NCBI RefSeq assembly: GCF_000002985.6
Contig: NC_003281.10
Span: forward strand, 7,874,001 to 7,938,000
Direction: 5' to 3'
Length of the DNA stretch: 64,000 nucleotides
Origin: Caenorhabditis elegans
Lineage: Eukaryota; Nematoda; Chromadorea; Rhabditida; Rhabditidae
The position numbers were made by a program, and so were the translations under genes. Shown piece by piece: positions 35,644 to 47,200 of the stretch. The notes under the pieces are model-generated. The model was given only the letters and a program-made list of their open reading frames with translations, did not search any database and was not told where the DNA came from. Within the stretch, counting starts at the first letter, position 1. Every line of letters starts with the position of its first letter.

Positions 35644-36758
35644 ATGTTACTTTGTATTCTGTGTATACTGTACTTTTTCACAACTGTTACTCAACAATGT
35701 GCACCACATTCACCGAGTCCTTGGACAAAAACAACTCACGTAAATAATCATCATCATCATCAAACTGTTGAGAACTTTTATCTAGGTAAGATTTTTTATA
35801 CAATTTGTGGATTTCTTTTTGTGTTCTACAATTTTTTTATAATTATTTTTTAAAAATGCATATTTGAGCTATGTAGAACATTCAACAATTATCTAAATTT
35901 TTTTCAATTGGCAAATTGCGAAAACTTTGAACTTTTCAATAAATATACACTTTTTGGAGATCCTTAACTCGGCATTTGGCGCCAACTTTTTTCACAAATT
36001 TGACCCGAAAAGAATTCCATGGATGAAACGTTGGCGGAACTTAGAAAAAAATATGGTTAAGTTTCATCTCACTCTTGCCGCATATTGAAAAATTAGACTA
36101 AACTTGGGCTCCCCCTGAGCAAAATTCAAAAAAAACGCGGGTGAAAAAAACTGGTGCCAAATGCCGTGAAATTTTTCCAATCTCATATTTCCAGACAACC
36201 GAACAATTTACCACAAGATTATTGAAATCGAGAAGCGAATTGAAAGGATTGAAGAAAAAGAGAATAATGTTCTACCAGAGCCATCAAAACCTAACAATCC
36301 TGTTGTGAATCCACCTGTGAGCCCTATTCAACCGAAAACTGACCCAGAACAATCCGAAAATGGTGAGTAGCATATTCAAAAAGTTCAAAATAGTGTTACC
36401 AACAAGTTTCAGATTGCTTGTCATGTCCTTCGCTAATTCCAATTTTGGATAGTTGTGAAAACTGTGTTAGTGTCAAGATATCACCTCCATTTGAATATTA
36501 TTCATGCAAAGCAGTTGAACTTAAATGTGGAGATGGTGCAAAGAAATTGAAGATTTCGGATGGATTCCAGAAAAATATTCACGAGAATAATTTCAAGTTG
36601 ATTTGTAAAAATGGTAAGTAATTGAAGCATAAATTACATGCGAAATTATGCGACATGTAATTTTTTTAATTTTTTAATTTTTATTTTCAGGAAGTTGGAT
36701 GATGATGGCAAATCACGCGGAGCATAAAGTTGAGACGATCACTTGTCTAACAAATTAA
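35644..36758 (+). CDS. Secreted protein with coiled coil and cysteine-rich C-terminal domain, unknown
   Basis: Exons 35644-35785, 36195-36362, 36413-36613 and 36691-36758 give 192 codons. A signal peptide (MLLCILCILYFFTTVTQQ) is followed by a His-run (HHHHQT), a short charged coiled coil (KIIEIEKRIERIEEKE) and a Pro/Asn/Glu linker. The last ~90 residues have a spaced cysteine pattern (DCLSCP, DSCENCV, YYSCKAVELKC, LICKNGSWM, ITCL), similar in spacing to the nematode-specific secreted Cys-rich domains (DUF281/C6 type), but that is only a resemblance. The first intron carries an inverted repeat (35970-36166). Confidence 0.75.
35970..36166. repeat. Inverted repeat in intron (26-base arms)
   Basis: Arms 35970-35995 and 36141-36166 match in opposite orientation (CGGCATTTGGCGCCAACTTT against AACTGGTGCCAAATGCCG), with about 145 bases between. 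MITE-like. Confidence 0.7.
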
Positions 36759-36851
36759 TTTGAACCTTGGTGATAATTTATTATATTTTTAATAGCTTCT
36801 CCTTCTAGGTTAGAAAATCTTGTGCAATTTTTCAAAAAACTTGATAATTAT

Positions 36852-37620
36852 TTATTTGCATCGATAACATAATTTATCCCGTCCTTCTTTGTAAAGCTTG
36901 CATCGAAATCCACGTCCACACTTCTCACAGCTGACCGTTTCAATATCATAACTGATTGTATCGAGAACTCGATCAGTCACCACAATTGTTGCTTTACCAG
37001 CAACTAATGCAGCTGATGCTCCACCAAGAAATGAACCAACTGCTGTTCCAATACCCGGTAGAATTAGTGTTCCAACAGCGCTGCCTGGAAATTTCATATA
37101 TTCAACTAAAACTTAAAACTCGGTTTTGAAAAGATTTTGCTCCAAGTACGCTTACAGGGTATATTGAAATTGAATAAAATGATCTTACCAATAGCTCCAC
37201 CACTCCATCCTCCAAGAAATCCACCCGCTACAGTTGCAGTTGTGCATACTGTATTTCTAGTTGTACTCGTTCCATAATCATTGAAAACACTTCCAGTCAC
37301 TTTCATTCCATCCCAAACCCATCCAGCTGCTGATCCAACACTTGCTATCCATCCAGAAGACTGAAAAATAATTAAAAATAAACTTATAATAATACTTTTA
37401 AAGTGGTATTCTCAATATTTTCGAAGGTATAGGAAAGTTTCCAAATTCAAAAATAAAATATTTCTGCAGACGAAAACTTGTTCACTTATAAAATAAAATG
37501 CATTAATGTAATTAATTAATTGAAGTGATATAAAAGTGTATGATTAAATATCTTTTATCGCCCCTATTCTTTCAAACTAACCGATGTGGTACTTGCTGGA
37601 ATAACATCTGATGACGTCAT
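36852..37620 (-). CDS. 147-residue glycine-zipper protein with C-terminal zinc-ribbon-like cysteines
   Basis: Exons 37582-37620, 37189-37360 and 36852-37084 give 147 codons. The central part is rich in small residues with GxxxG spacing (AGGFLGGWSGGAIGSAVGTL, GIGTAVGSFLGGASAALV), typical of glycine-zipper membrane-associating segments. The last 35 residues have paired cysteines (SCEKCGRGFRC and LCYRCK) that could bind one zinc ion. There is no signal peptide. Role unknown; glycine-zipper proteins often associate with membranes. A splice acceptor (TTTCAG) lies eight bases upstream of the ATG. It converges on the secreted protein gene at 36.76 kb with only 93 bases between the two stop codons. 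Confidence 0.75.
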
Positions 37621-38776
37621 TTGTAGCTCTGAAATTGAAATACTTTTTTCAAAATTAATTTTTCTGAATAAAAATTAGGGATAAAGGAACCAACAGAAAT
37701 CAATATAAAAAGAAATGTGACAGAATTTTCAATTGAACATTGAATACAAATTATCTGAAAGACGCAGAAGATTGAGAACGTGTGACAGGTTTGCCTAACT
37801 ATCTGCGTCTCTTGATTTTCACACATCTCTCCGTTGACCCTGTTGCTGTGCTAATAGTAAGAGGACAATCAACATGGTCAGATGGTCAGAAAAATATCGA
37901 ATTGTTGTTTTGGGAAAATATCTGAATACTTATTGTTCAATTGTGGTCAGTGCAGTACTTCGATATTTTGATACGACTAAAAAATTGAAAAGACAGACAT
38001 ATGTCGTTAAATTATGGTTGCCCTGAATGAGATCTTTGACTATGCGGCTTTCTTTGATTTTCACATCTAAAATAAAAAATAATGCCAAAATATTATGGCA
38101 ATCAGTGTAATACAAAAAGTTTCCATTGGAAAACTGATTAAAGGTGTTTAGATTGTGAGAAATGGTTGTCACTCATTTGCAAAGCTTTTACGATTTTTGA
38201 GGCAAAAAACCGACGCCTGCTCTCAAAGTATTTCACAATTTTATTCCTCATAATTTTTTTGGTTCCGCTCAATTTTAGATTATACGAAAAAACTATATTT
38301 TTTGGAAAGTACGGTTTGTTCTACACTAAGGGAAAACACATAAATTTTGGGGAACGCTTTGTTTATGCTTACAGAGAATCTATAACTAAGTCTAAAAATG
38401 GCTACGGTATTTTTAATCATAGGAAGACCTTGCTTTAGTATAAACTTGTAACTTGCGCTAACTTTGGTTAAACCTGTCTGTTTCAGGTAAGTAAAATTTA
38501 GTACCTACAGCAATTAAAGTTGGTTAGGAAGCAGGTATGAGAATAGCCAGGCAAGAACATACATAGGTAGGCATGAGTTAGACATAAAGACGCGTAAGTA
38601 GGCATGTAAGCATTTAGGTAGCTATAAGGTATGCATGTAGTTGCGTAAGTAGCCATAAGATAGGAATTTCAAAAGAATTTTAAAGCTGAAGTTACATGAA
38701 AAGTTAATTCAAACTTTATTCAACAGGAAATGGGTAGATAAGTTCATTCTAGCTAGTTGGTTTTCACTTCTTATTT
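37621..38776. other. Intergenic region with degenerate TAGGCA array
   Basis: About 1.15 kb. 38520-38650 is a degenerate array of TAGGCATGTAAG-like units. A 90-codon plus frame (38166-38438) has hydrophobic then basic composition but no start context or splice support and was not accepted. Confidence 0.45.
38520..38650. repeat. Degenerate TAGGCAT(G)TAAG tandem array
   Basis: Units such as ATAGGTAGGCATGAGT, GTAAGTAGGCATGTAAGC, TAGGTAGCTATAAGG and GTATGCATGTAG succeed each other with substitutions. Similar to the array at 29881-29960. Confidence 0.6.
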
Positions 38777-39559
38777 TTATTTTTTCTCTCCCATATTCTG
38801 ATTTCGAATTCCCATTTTTTCATTGCTCAGCTTATTCCGTTCTTTTTGCTGTTTCATATCATCTTCTTCCATTTTCTTCATTTCTTGTGTTCGAATTATT
38901 TTATTTGGGAATCTGATCAAAACATGCTTACATCCTTCTGATTTTTTGGATGTCCAAATTGAATGAGAGTTCTTAAATGAATTATTACACGATAATTTAT
39001 TTTTATAAAACTAACCTGGGCCTCCGTATCACATTTAATGTAATACACGGAAAAGTGATGAACATCATTACGTGGCAACAAGATTCCTGGAACATGCAAC
39101 AATTCAATTTCAATTGATGTTTCCGGATCAATGAATCCTTTGGGAGTCCTGATGTCAAACATATCGTTATTAGTGACTTTTATTTTGTAGGTATATCGAT
39201 TTTTTGTAGGATTTTTAATGACCAATCTTGCTTCAGTGTAGAACCATCCGATGCGGAAATTCTCGAATGTTATCTGAAAGAAAGCCAGTTTAAGCTATTT
39301 TTCCATTCAGTTAATATGTGACGTGTCCATCAGGTGGAAAGACGATGCAAACATTGCCACTACCGCGACTGGCATACAATGTGCGCATTACGAGTGGTCG
39401 TTACAAGCAGTTACAGTAATACAGTTATGGCAAGAACGGTTTTGCATCGACGCCTACGTAACAAGTTTTGTGCAAACTCACGAAACTTACCGTTTCTGGT
39501 CGCAATACAAGATCAAATTTAGTTGACTCCACATCTCCTTTTCTTTTTCCTGTAGGCAT
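38777..39559 (-). CDS. MSP-domain protein
   Basis: Small protein of the major-sperm-protein/VAP immunoglobulin-like fold; nematode paralogues act in sperm motility or as VAP-like adaptors. Exons 39491-39559, 39016-39273 and 38777-38926 give 158 codons. The MSP fold begins at LRPETITFENF and continues through RLVIKNPTKNRYTYKIKVTN, DIRTPKGFIDPETSIEIEL and DVHHFSVYYIKC. The C-terminus is a charged Lys/Glu/Met-rich tail. The last exon is uncertain: the stronger acceptor (TCAG at 38938-38939) would terminate after six residues, whereas the acceptor at 38927-38928 gives the tail used here. The start may lie further upstream, since the frame stays open to 39685. Confidence 0.7.
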
Positions 39560-39728
39560 GTTTGCTTGCACTTCTTTCCTATCCGAATCCAATTGTGAAA
39601 TGATTTGTTTTTTTGTATGTTTTTTGTCAGCACTGTAGACGTGAAGATTGTAATCTTTGTCACGTTGGAAAACAAAAAAAAACACATTGTTATTTTATCC
39701 TCAATAATTTCAAATTCTGAATTCAACA

Positions 39729-40282
39729 TGCTAAGCATCGAACCTGGACATATCGCAAATCAACTGTGTTTATACAAAAATGGTCTCGCCGCGCACACTA
39801 CATTTTTTCTAATCAGTTTTGTATTGTGCGCCTTGAAGATAACTGTACAAAATATTACATGTAGGTCGCAATTTATTCGTCTCATTCACATATCTATTAG
39901 TCTTGCTCACAATTTTCTGCATCTGCAAACCTAAATCTGCAATTTTTGCAAAAACTGTACATAAATGTTTTCTAAATGCAGGTCGCATAGAGAGACCATT
40001 TTAAAAAATCATGTCCCCTTGAAACGGAAACAGAACAAATGTTATATTTCGGCGAAGTCATCAAATAATGAGCACTACCGAGTTCGTCCCGTATATGGAT
40101 TTGTCGAGGCAAAAGGAACAATGAAATTTGAGACAATTCGCATCGAAGGTCACAGGTTAAAGATGATAAAAAAACCATGCTTCAATATGCTGAAGTTCCT
40201 GCTGATGAGACAGATGCTCAGGGGACCACTCAAAGCTGGTGCTCAACAAGGAGATGTCACGATTCTTATGAAAGCTACCTGA
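39729..40282 (+). pseudogene. Frameshifted sperm-specific MSP-domain (SSP-like) gene copy
   Basis: The plus strand encodes recognisable pieces of a small sperm-specific MSP-domain protein: MLSIEP at 39729, then SAKSSNNEHYRVRPVYGFVE (about 40048-40107), then an out-of-frame KDDKKTMLQYAEVPADETDA at 40159-40218, then back in the first frame KAGAQQGDVTILMKAT up to the stop at 40282. The two frame changes (about one base lost near 40151-40158 and one gained near 40222) compensate, so the frame is open but the middle is scrambled. A putative intron separates the first piece from the rest (acceptor near 39981). It faces a related minus-strand MSP-domain gene head to head. A translated but altered product is still possible. 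Confidence 0.6.
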
Positions 40283-40750
40283 ACATTGACTTTTGTAGAA
40301 TAAACTTTTTTTTAAATTTCAACTTATTATTGAACTCGTAAAAGGAAAAAAAGAGACGTAGTAATAGAGTTTCACAACCAAAACGATTTTGGAATGGATT
40401 GAGAATGGAGTGAAATGCAATGAAAATGGATATTTTTGAAGGGAAATGGGGGATCAATAAATAAATTATGCTCGAATCTCAAAGGCTATCACAATTACAT
40501 AAATTACAATTATTATAGGCCGAAAAAGTTGAATTTTTCTCACAAATTCTCGTTAGAGTGCACTCGCAACTCTAATATGAAGGCACTGGTGGTATGGACG
40601 ATTTTGAGAGGGAAAATAGGAAAACGATGGACACCGAGAGAGAATTTTGGACTGAAATCAATACTGAAAATGTGGAAAATGGGAGGATATAATGGGAGAA
40701 AATAAGAAATTGTGACGTTTTATGAGAATAAAAATAAAATAAAAGATGCT
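40283..40750. other. Convergent 3' region before gly-3
   Basis: 468 bases between the pseudogene stop and the gly-3 stop. A plus-strand AATAAA at 40299 follows the pseudogene; TTTATT near 40735 fits gly-3. No gene seen. Confidence 0.45.
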
Positions 40751-43700
40751 CTAAGGGCTCTGATATCCTTCTAATTGCCACATTTGATCTTTCCGTCCGA
40801 GACCACATTCATCCAGTGTCACCCGTTGATCGGCGCCTGTTACACATTTTCCTGTTTTCTTGTGGAGCAATGTACCGGCCTGAAATAGCGGAAAAAAATT
40901 TTAGTGTATAGATAAACTAGAAAGTATTTTCCGAATTAAGATAATGTTCTTTACTTGCTGAGCTTAAAATGTAAAATTCTGGTTCTCTTACCTGATCGTC
41001 AAACACGAAAACATGTTTAACATTGATTTTGCTCACGGAGCAACGTTCCAATTTGAGCTCTGATCCTATTTGATATACATGTCCAGATGAAAGACATAAG
41101 TCATCCGATCGAATTTCTCCTTTTCCAGTCAATGACCATGCCTGGAACTTATTTAATGTTTAATATTAGAATACGAGTTATATAGAGAGGGGAGAGAGAA
41201 ACGTAGTTTTCACCGGTAAATCCCAAACTTAAATATTTCCCAAAACTTAAAATAAAAACCATCCCAATTCACTCTCTTCACCAAAACCTGATAATTCGCA
41301 AGAAACGGAGCCCGTTCATATCTCATATCTCGCTGATCAGATATTATTAGTAGTTTGTGGCCATCAGCAAATTGTATAGTCTGTTAGTTGAAAGTGTTAG
41401 TAAAAAGCATTAATAAAAATAACGCGAATTAATGTTTTTAGGAAGGGTACTGTCGTTTTTGGTAAAGAGGAATTTCAAAGATACGAAATTAATTGTTTTG
41501 TTATCAGAAGCGAAATTCAGTTATTTTTGCGCCAAAAATACGGTACTCGGTCTCGACACGATCAACTTTAGTTAATTCCAAAAAAGTTTGCGCCTTTTTA
41601 GAATACTGTAGTTTTTAACATTTGGTGCCGCGGAATTTTCACCGATTTCAAATTGTTTTTTTAAAGTTATCTGTTTTGATTGTTTTATTTGAGTTTTTCA
41701 AGCAGTCAAATATATCGTTATCGAAATTCTATGATAATTTGATGAAGTTTCCGCGTCAAAAAAAGTTTGAAATTACAGTATACTTTGAAGGGGCGTACCC
41801 TTTTGCATTTAACGAAAGTTAGTCGTGTCGAGACCGGGTACCGTAGTACCGCAAAAATCAAAAAATCTCGCTTTTGGGTAATACAGTATTTTAACGTCAA
41901 ATCAAAAGCACAAACCTGATTTCCACCAGCACCATGACATGCTTGAATTCCTGGAGCTTGCCCATCTTTCTTTCCGTTCGTATCAACACATTTTTCAGTA
42001 AATCTATTCACAATTGCTCCAAGCGATCGGAAATCTGCAGGCAATGGTGCTTCTGGATAGATGTTCTCCAGATACCACTTGAATGATTTACATTGCAACG
42101 TCTCTCGCAACTTCTTTCTTTCGCTAACATCTCCAGCTTCAACGTTACGGGCGGCTGGCACCATTTTGTAGAAGAATGCCTTGTATTCGTCCATCCAAAC
42201 TTCTGCTGTACGTGCTGCATTATGATGGATGACTTTCGCTGTTCCACCTGGGAAAGTGTATGGAGTCTGTTTGCGGAAAACGTGTCCAACACGAGAACAT
42301 GGATGAATTTCAAGAGAACCTCCACACATCCAGACTCGGAATGATATCTCCAAGTTTTCTCCACCCCATACTTGCATTCCTTCATCATAACTTCCAATAT
42401 CATAGAAAAATTGCTTATCAATAGCAAAAAGACCACCGGCAATAGTTGGTGTTTGAATAGGCATTGATCTATCTGATCCTCTTCTATTCAATTCTCTCTT
42501 CGGTACAGCATACCATCGGAAGTTCAAATGCCAATTAAATCCACCCCATGTTGTTTCGGAAGCAGTCACATATTCGAAGGTATCATCAGAAATTACATCA
42601 ATTATAGGAGCAACAACTCGTTTTCTGTCTTCAGCGACTCTTGATACAAGTGGTTCAAGCCATCCATCGGTAACCTCCACATGTGCATCCAGGAAGAGAA
42701 GGATCTTTCCCTTCGCCATTTCAGATCCGGTTAAGCGAGCACGGATTAGACCGGATCGATTCTCGAGATGAACCAAGTGGATTGGAATCTGAAAAAAGGT
42801 TGTCTGTTTAAGTCTAATATCGAAAAATCGAAAAATTTTCGTTTTATTATTCAAATTTTCTGTGTTCTGGCTATCCCTGAGATGGAAATTTTTTGTCTCC
42901 ATCCTTTAACGAAGAACTAGGGTTACTGTATTTCGGAAGTCGCAATTTACAATTCAACTTATATAACTTACTGGGAACATTTTGATATAGGAATCCAACG
43001 GTTTGACCAAGTAATCTCGATCAGACTTATCGTCCACCAAAATAATTTCTTCCAATAAATGACGTGGCGATCGATTGATAACCGAATGGAGTGTTCTCAA
43101 TAGTGTTGTCCATGCTTCATTATGGAAAACAATAATAATGGAAGTTTTTGGCATTCCAGCAGTTTTCAAATTATTTCCAGACGTGCGGCATGCATCTGAT
43201 CGGTAATCCGGTAGAGTTCTATTAACTGAAATCATTTCAGAAGCGACAACATTGAATTGATTCTCCAAGAATCTCTTCTCTTTTATAGTTTTTTTGTCTT
43301 CTGGAACTGTGACTCCAGTACCTCCTTGTCCATGGTACCCTGGGCCAAATGCTTGAGCTGAAATACACAATTGTTTAAATATAAATTTTTATATTTTGCA
43401 ATAGCTCACTTTCCATAAGTTTCCTCAATTGATTTGCAGTTTCTTTGTCAACGGGGTAAACTTGTTTCTCTTGTTTTTCAGGTTGAATAGGATGAGCATC
43501 TGGATCTGAATCATGTTGAGCTGCTGGTGGTAGTGGTTCTATCCGTCGAGCACGATTCAAGATTCTTAAAAATGATAACAATTAGTTGATGTAAATAATT
43601 TTAATAGAATACCTGTTATCCTCCGGAAATGGCTGTTGTTGTGATGTGGATGGATCGAGATAGTAAAAAAGAATAACAACATCAATGAGCAACCAGACGA

Positions 43701-43758
43701 TGGAAGTGGCAATGACAGCACGACATACTGCCGAACGACCACCGCCCACACTCAGCAT
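40751..43758 (-). CDS. gly-3: Polypeptide N-acetylgalactosaminyltransferase GLY-3
   Basis: Golgi type II membrane enzyme that starts mucin-type O-glycosylation by transferring GalNAc from UDP-GalNAc to Ser/Thr.  Exons 43613-43758, 43410-43564, 42972-43357, 41916-42788, 40992-41141 and 40751-40879 give 612 codons, the length I recall for GLY-3. A signal-anchor helix lies at about residues 12-33, then a stem, then the GT-A catalytic domain with [17 protein letters not shown], the metal-binding D263-x-H265 (LFLDAHVE), the [11 protein letters not shown] and [12 protein letters not shown] motifs, and [16 protein letters not shown]-terminal ricin-type beta-trefoil follows ([13 protein letters not shown]). 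The trans-splice-type acceptor TTTCAG is just upstream of the ATG. An unused in-frame candidate exon lies in the 774-base intron (see findings), as does a palindromic repeat. Confidence 0.96.
41515..41880. repeat. Palindromic repeat, family A copy 4
   Basis: In the gly-3 intron 41142-41915. The left arm contains ACGGTACTCGGTCTCGACAC and the right GTGTCGAGACCGGGTACCGT, both followed inwards by matched motifs (GTTTGCGCCTTTTTAGAATA; TATACTTTGAAGGGGCGTAC). The best-preserved copy. Confidence 0.8.
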
Positions 43759-44277
43759 TCAATTACTCTGAAATTAGAGAATGATTAAAAATTCAGGGGA
43801 AAAAAGAAGATAAATTCCGATCAAAATTATTTAACAAGGCTAAATTTTCTTGAATAGTACTGGAAAATTGAAAACATGATAACTTTTGTGATAGAGAATA
43901 CAAAAAAATGGTTTTAAAAATTCAAATAAAAATATTAATACGTGTCTATTTGAACACGTTTTATATCAAAACTAATAAACCGTGAACAAATTTTTTAAAA
44001 TTTTTTAACAATTATTATTCCAACAAGCAAAATATACGAGAAGCACAAAAATAATTAAAAGACAATAAAACTGAAATTATCACAGAATTATGAAACTAGA
44101 AAGAATAAAAACTGAAGAGAAAAGTGGAAAACTGAGCAAATATTTTTGAATTTTCAGAGAAAGACTACTAATCGGCAAAACTGAGGAATTATGAAAATAT
44201 ACAATATTCAAAAATTAGAAAAAAATAAAGCACAAAATTGATTAGAAGCTTTGTAATGAAGACGGATCAGAAAATAT
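43759..44277. other. Gap between LOTUS-Tudor stop and gly-3 start
   Basis: 519 A-rich bases on the transcribed strand orientation, no coding signal. Both flanking genes are on the minus strand, so it holds the Tudor gene 3' UTR and the gly-3 promoter or an intercistronic spacer. Confidence 0.45.
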
Positions 44278-47200
44278 TCAAATATTTCTGCCAACAATAT
44301 TAATTGGTGTTGGAACAAAAGTAAGAAGTGACTGTGAATTGGGACTTGGAATTGGTGCATTTATTGGAAGAGCCAAACCACACGCGATGAGCCAGTCACC
44401 AATATCTCTACCACAACAAGATAAACGAGCTTCACAGGTTGGAACAGCTGGAGCATTTAATTGTTTCCATTGAGACCATCCAGGCTGAGTTGGTTCAACC
44501 TGAAATAATTAATTTGCATTTGAAAGTATTCTTTTCATGACTTACCACAACAGGTTCACCACATGCTGCTTCAAAGAATTCTCGAACAGCTTCATGTGAC
44601 TCGCGGCTCCAAACTTCTCCTCCAGCAACTGGTTTGATTCCTCCGATTTTACACTTGAACATCAGCATTTTTTTGAATGGTGACGTGGAGTTGAGACGTC
44701 GCATTGCTTCTTTTCGCACGTATTGGAAAGCGCCCACATCCAGAAGATATACACAATAGGCTTGTTTGTCTGAAAAAAAAAGATGGACATTTCAAGGAAA
44801 AAAGGTATAATACTCAGCAAGATTGTAGATGTTTTGTTTTTTTTTTTGGGAAAAATGTGCGAAAAATTCAGATATACTGAGAAACTCACAATTGTTTTAT
44901 TTACTTTTTCAAAAGTGCAATTTTGAACAGGATATTTAAATTTTTCCAAAATCACAGTTCAATATTACAAAACTATTTTTGCAATTTTTTTCAAAGTTAC
45001 GGTATTCGGTCTCGACGCGACAAATTTATGTTGAATGAAAAGATGTGTGCGTCTTAAAGAGTACTGTAATTTCAAACATTTTTACGAAAAACTATAAAAA
45101 TTCCAAAGTAACGAGATCTTTTGATTTACAGTACTTTTTAAAAGCGCACAGCCTCTTGTATTTAATGAAAATTTGTTGTGTCGAGAACTGGTACAGTAAT
45201 TTTCGAAAATTTTTTTTTCAAAAATTTCCTGGTACAGTAAATAAAATAATAAATAAATATACCTACCAATTTTACTCGCACGAATACACTGAACACGTTC
45301 CCAACGATCATCGATAAAAGCCGCGTAGAATCTAAATTTTCAAATATTTAGCTTAAATTTTTTCAAATCAAAAAAAAAAGTCTCACCCTCCAAAATCAGG
45401 AGAACTTTCCAGTTGAGAATCAGGCAGAGCACATTCGTCTTTCAACTTTGCATACATATAATCGGGCATCGGGTCTAATGAAAGTTGCCGTAATGAGATG
45501 TCCGTGGGTCCTGCAGCGAAAATTGCATTTGCTGGGAACGCTGACATCGGCATTTGAGCAACGGTCATTGGTTGGATCTGAAAATGTTATTCTAAAATTT
45601 CTAAACATCAATAGAAGATATTTACCGTCGCAGGTTTGTCAAAAAGACATGTCAAACTGGATGTTGAAGCAGAAGCCGGAGTAATAGGTGAAGTTGTTTT
45701 TGTTGGAGTACTCAATCGAACAACTCCAGATGGTTTTTTAAGAAATTCGGTAATTGATAAGCCATCAGAACTTTGAAGATCTACAACTGGTAAAGATTCG
45801 GAGTCTGAGGAGTCAAACTTTGAAAGCTGAAAAAATATTCGTGAGATATTATACTTGTAAATAAATATTACTCACTGTTAGATTTATCGGAACCTGAATT
45901 CCATCATCTTTTGTCTCGAATGTTAAATCAACAAATTTATTATTCAACCTCAATGATTCTTCTTCACTGACATCCATACGAACTTCTCGAGCCATTGATC
46001 CGACTGAAAATTCATTGAAATTTTAAATTAAACGTGAAATTTATAAATTGATTTCTCATACTTTTTTATATTTTTTTTCTTGGTTAATACACGTTAGCAA
46101 AAAAGAAACAAAAATCAAAATTAGTATCACTTTTTGAAGATGTTCAGCGCTCTTTTTCTGTTAGCTCTAGTGGTTTTGGTGAGTTTTTAAATATTTTTTT
46201 CAATTATAATTTTTTTATAATCCGACATTTCTAGACCGTTAACGGGTTCGATAGGAAAGTACACAGTTTCGCTTCGGATGATGATTTGAGTATTGAGTGA
46301 GTTTGAGATACTTCCTTTTTTGAATTAACCTAACTGTTTTAGACATCTAAAAGATCATTACGGGAACAAGATTGAAATCGAAAAGCACACATCATCGAAA
46401 GATCGAAAGTTTTATTATTTTAAAGTTGGTGACACCAATCAGGATAATCATTTGGATGGTGTTGAACTCTTCAAAATGATAACGGAACACTCGGATGAGA
46501 AAACTAAAATGGATGTAGAGATGATTGAAGTACAAGCTGATCTAGTTCTCAGGTATTATTAAGACGCACAAAAAGGCGTCTTTATTAGAAATTGAAATGA
46601 TAGAAATTGAAGTGGAAGCGCGCTACACTGCCAAATAAAAGTGCTCCGCCCACGACCCATAGGTCTCGTTAGGTATAATTTTCAAGCATTATACGCCTGT
46701 TTTGTTATGTTTTCCGTTAGCTTTATTGATTTTGAAGTTATAAAAAAACAATAATAAAAACAAATAACTGCTTAAAAATCGGCGAAATTAATTGAAAACG
46801 TTTTGCCGTCAAATACCTAACGAAATACGTGGATTGGGGGCGGAGCGTTGTCAATTGACCATACATCTCGTTTCCATGTCGATTACAAAAGGGCTCTCAT
46901 CATCGATAATGATATTTCAAAAATATACATTTTCAGCGAACTCGATAAAAATGGAGATGGGATGATCAGTTTCAGCGAATATTCAAAGAAGTTCTCATAG
47001 ACTCGAATATTGCTTTTTAATTTTACTCTATAAATTAACTTTCTACCTATTTTTGTGATTATTTTTAGATTTTAATAAAAATTTAAAAAAACTCACTTGA
47101 CATTACTGGATGCACAGCAGGTGGTAAGAGTCTTATCGCCGCCACAGGGAATTTCTCACAGACGCCAACATCCACAAAATGGCACATGACTTGTCCGGAT

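Noticed and set aside
38166-38438. 90-codon plus-strand frame with a membrane-like segment
   Set aside because: No splice, start or homology support; hydrophobicity follows from local AT-richness.
39560-39685. N-terminal extension of the MSP-domain protein
   Set aside because: The frame is open and hydrophilic, so it may be real, but the stretch contains no good acceptor and the shorter start already gives a complete domain; left as an alternative.
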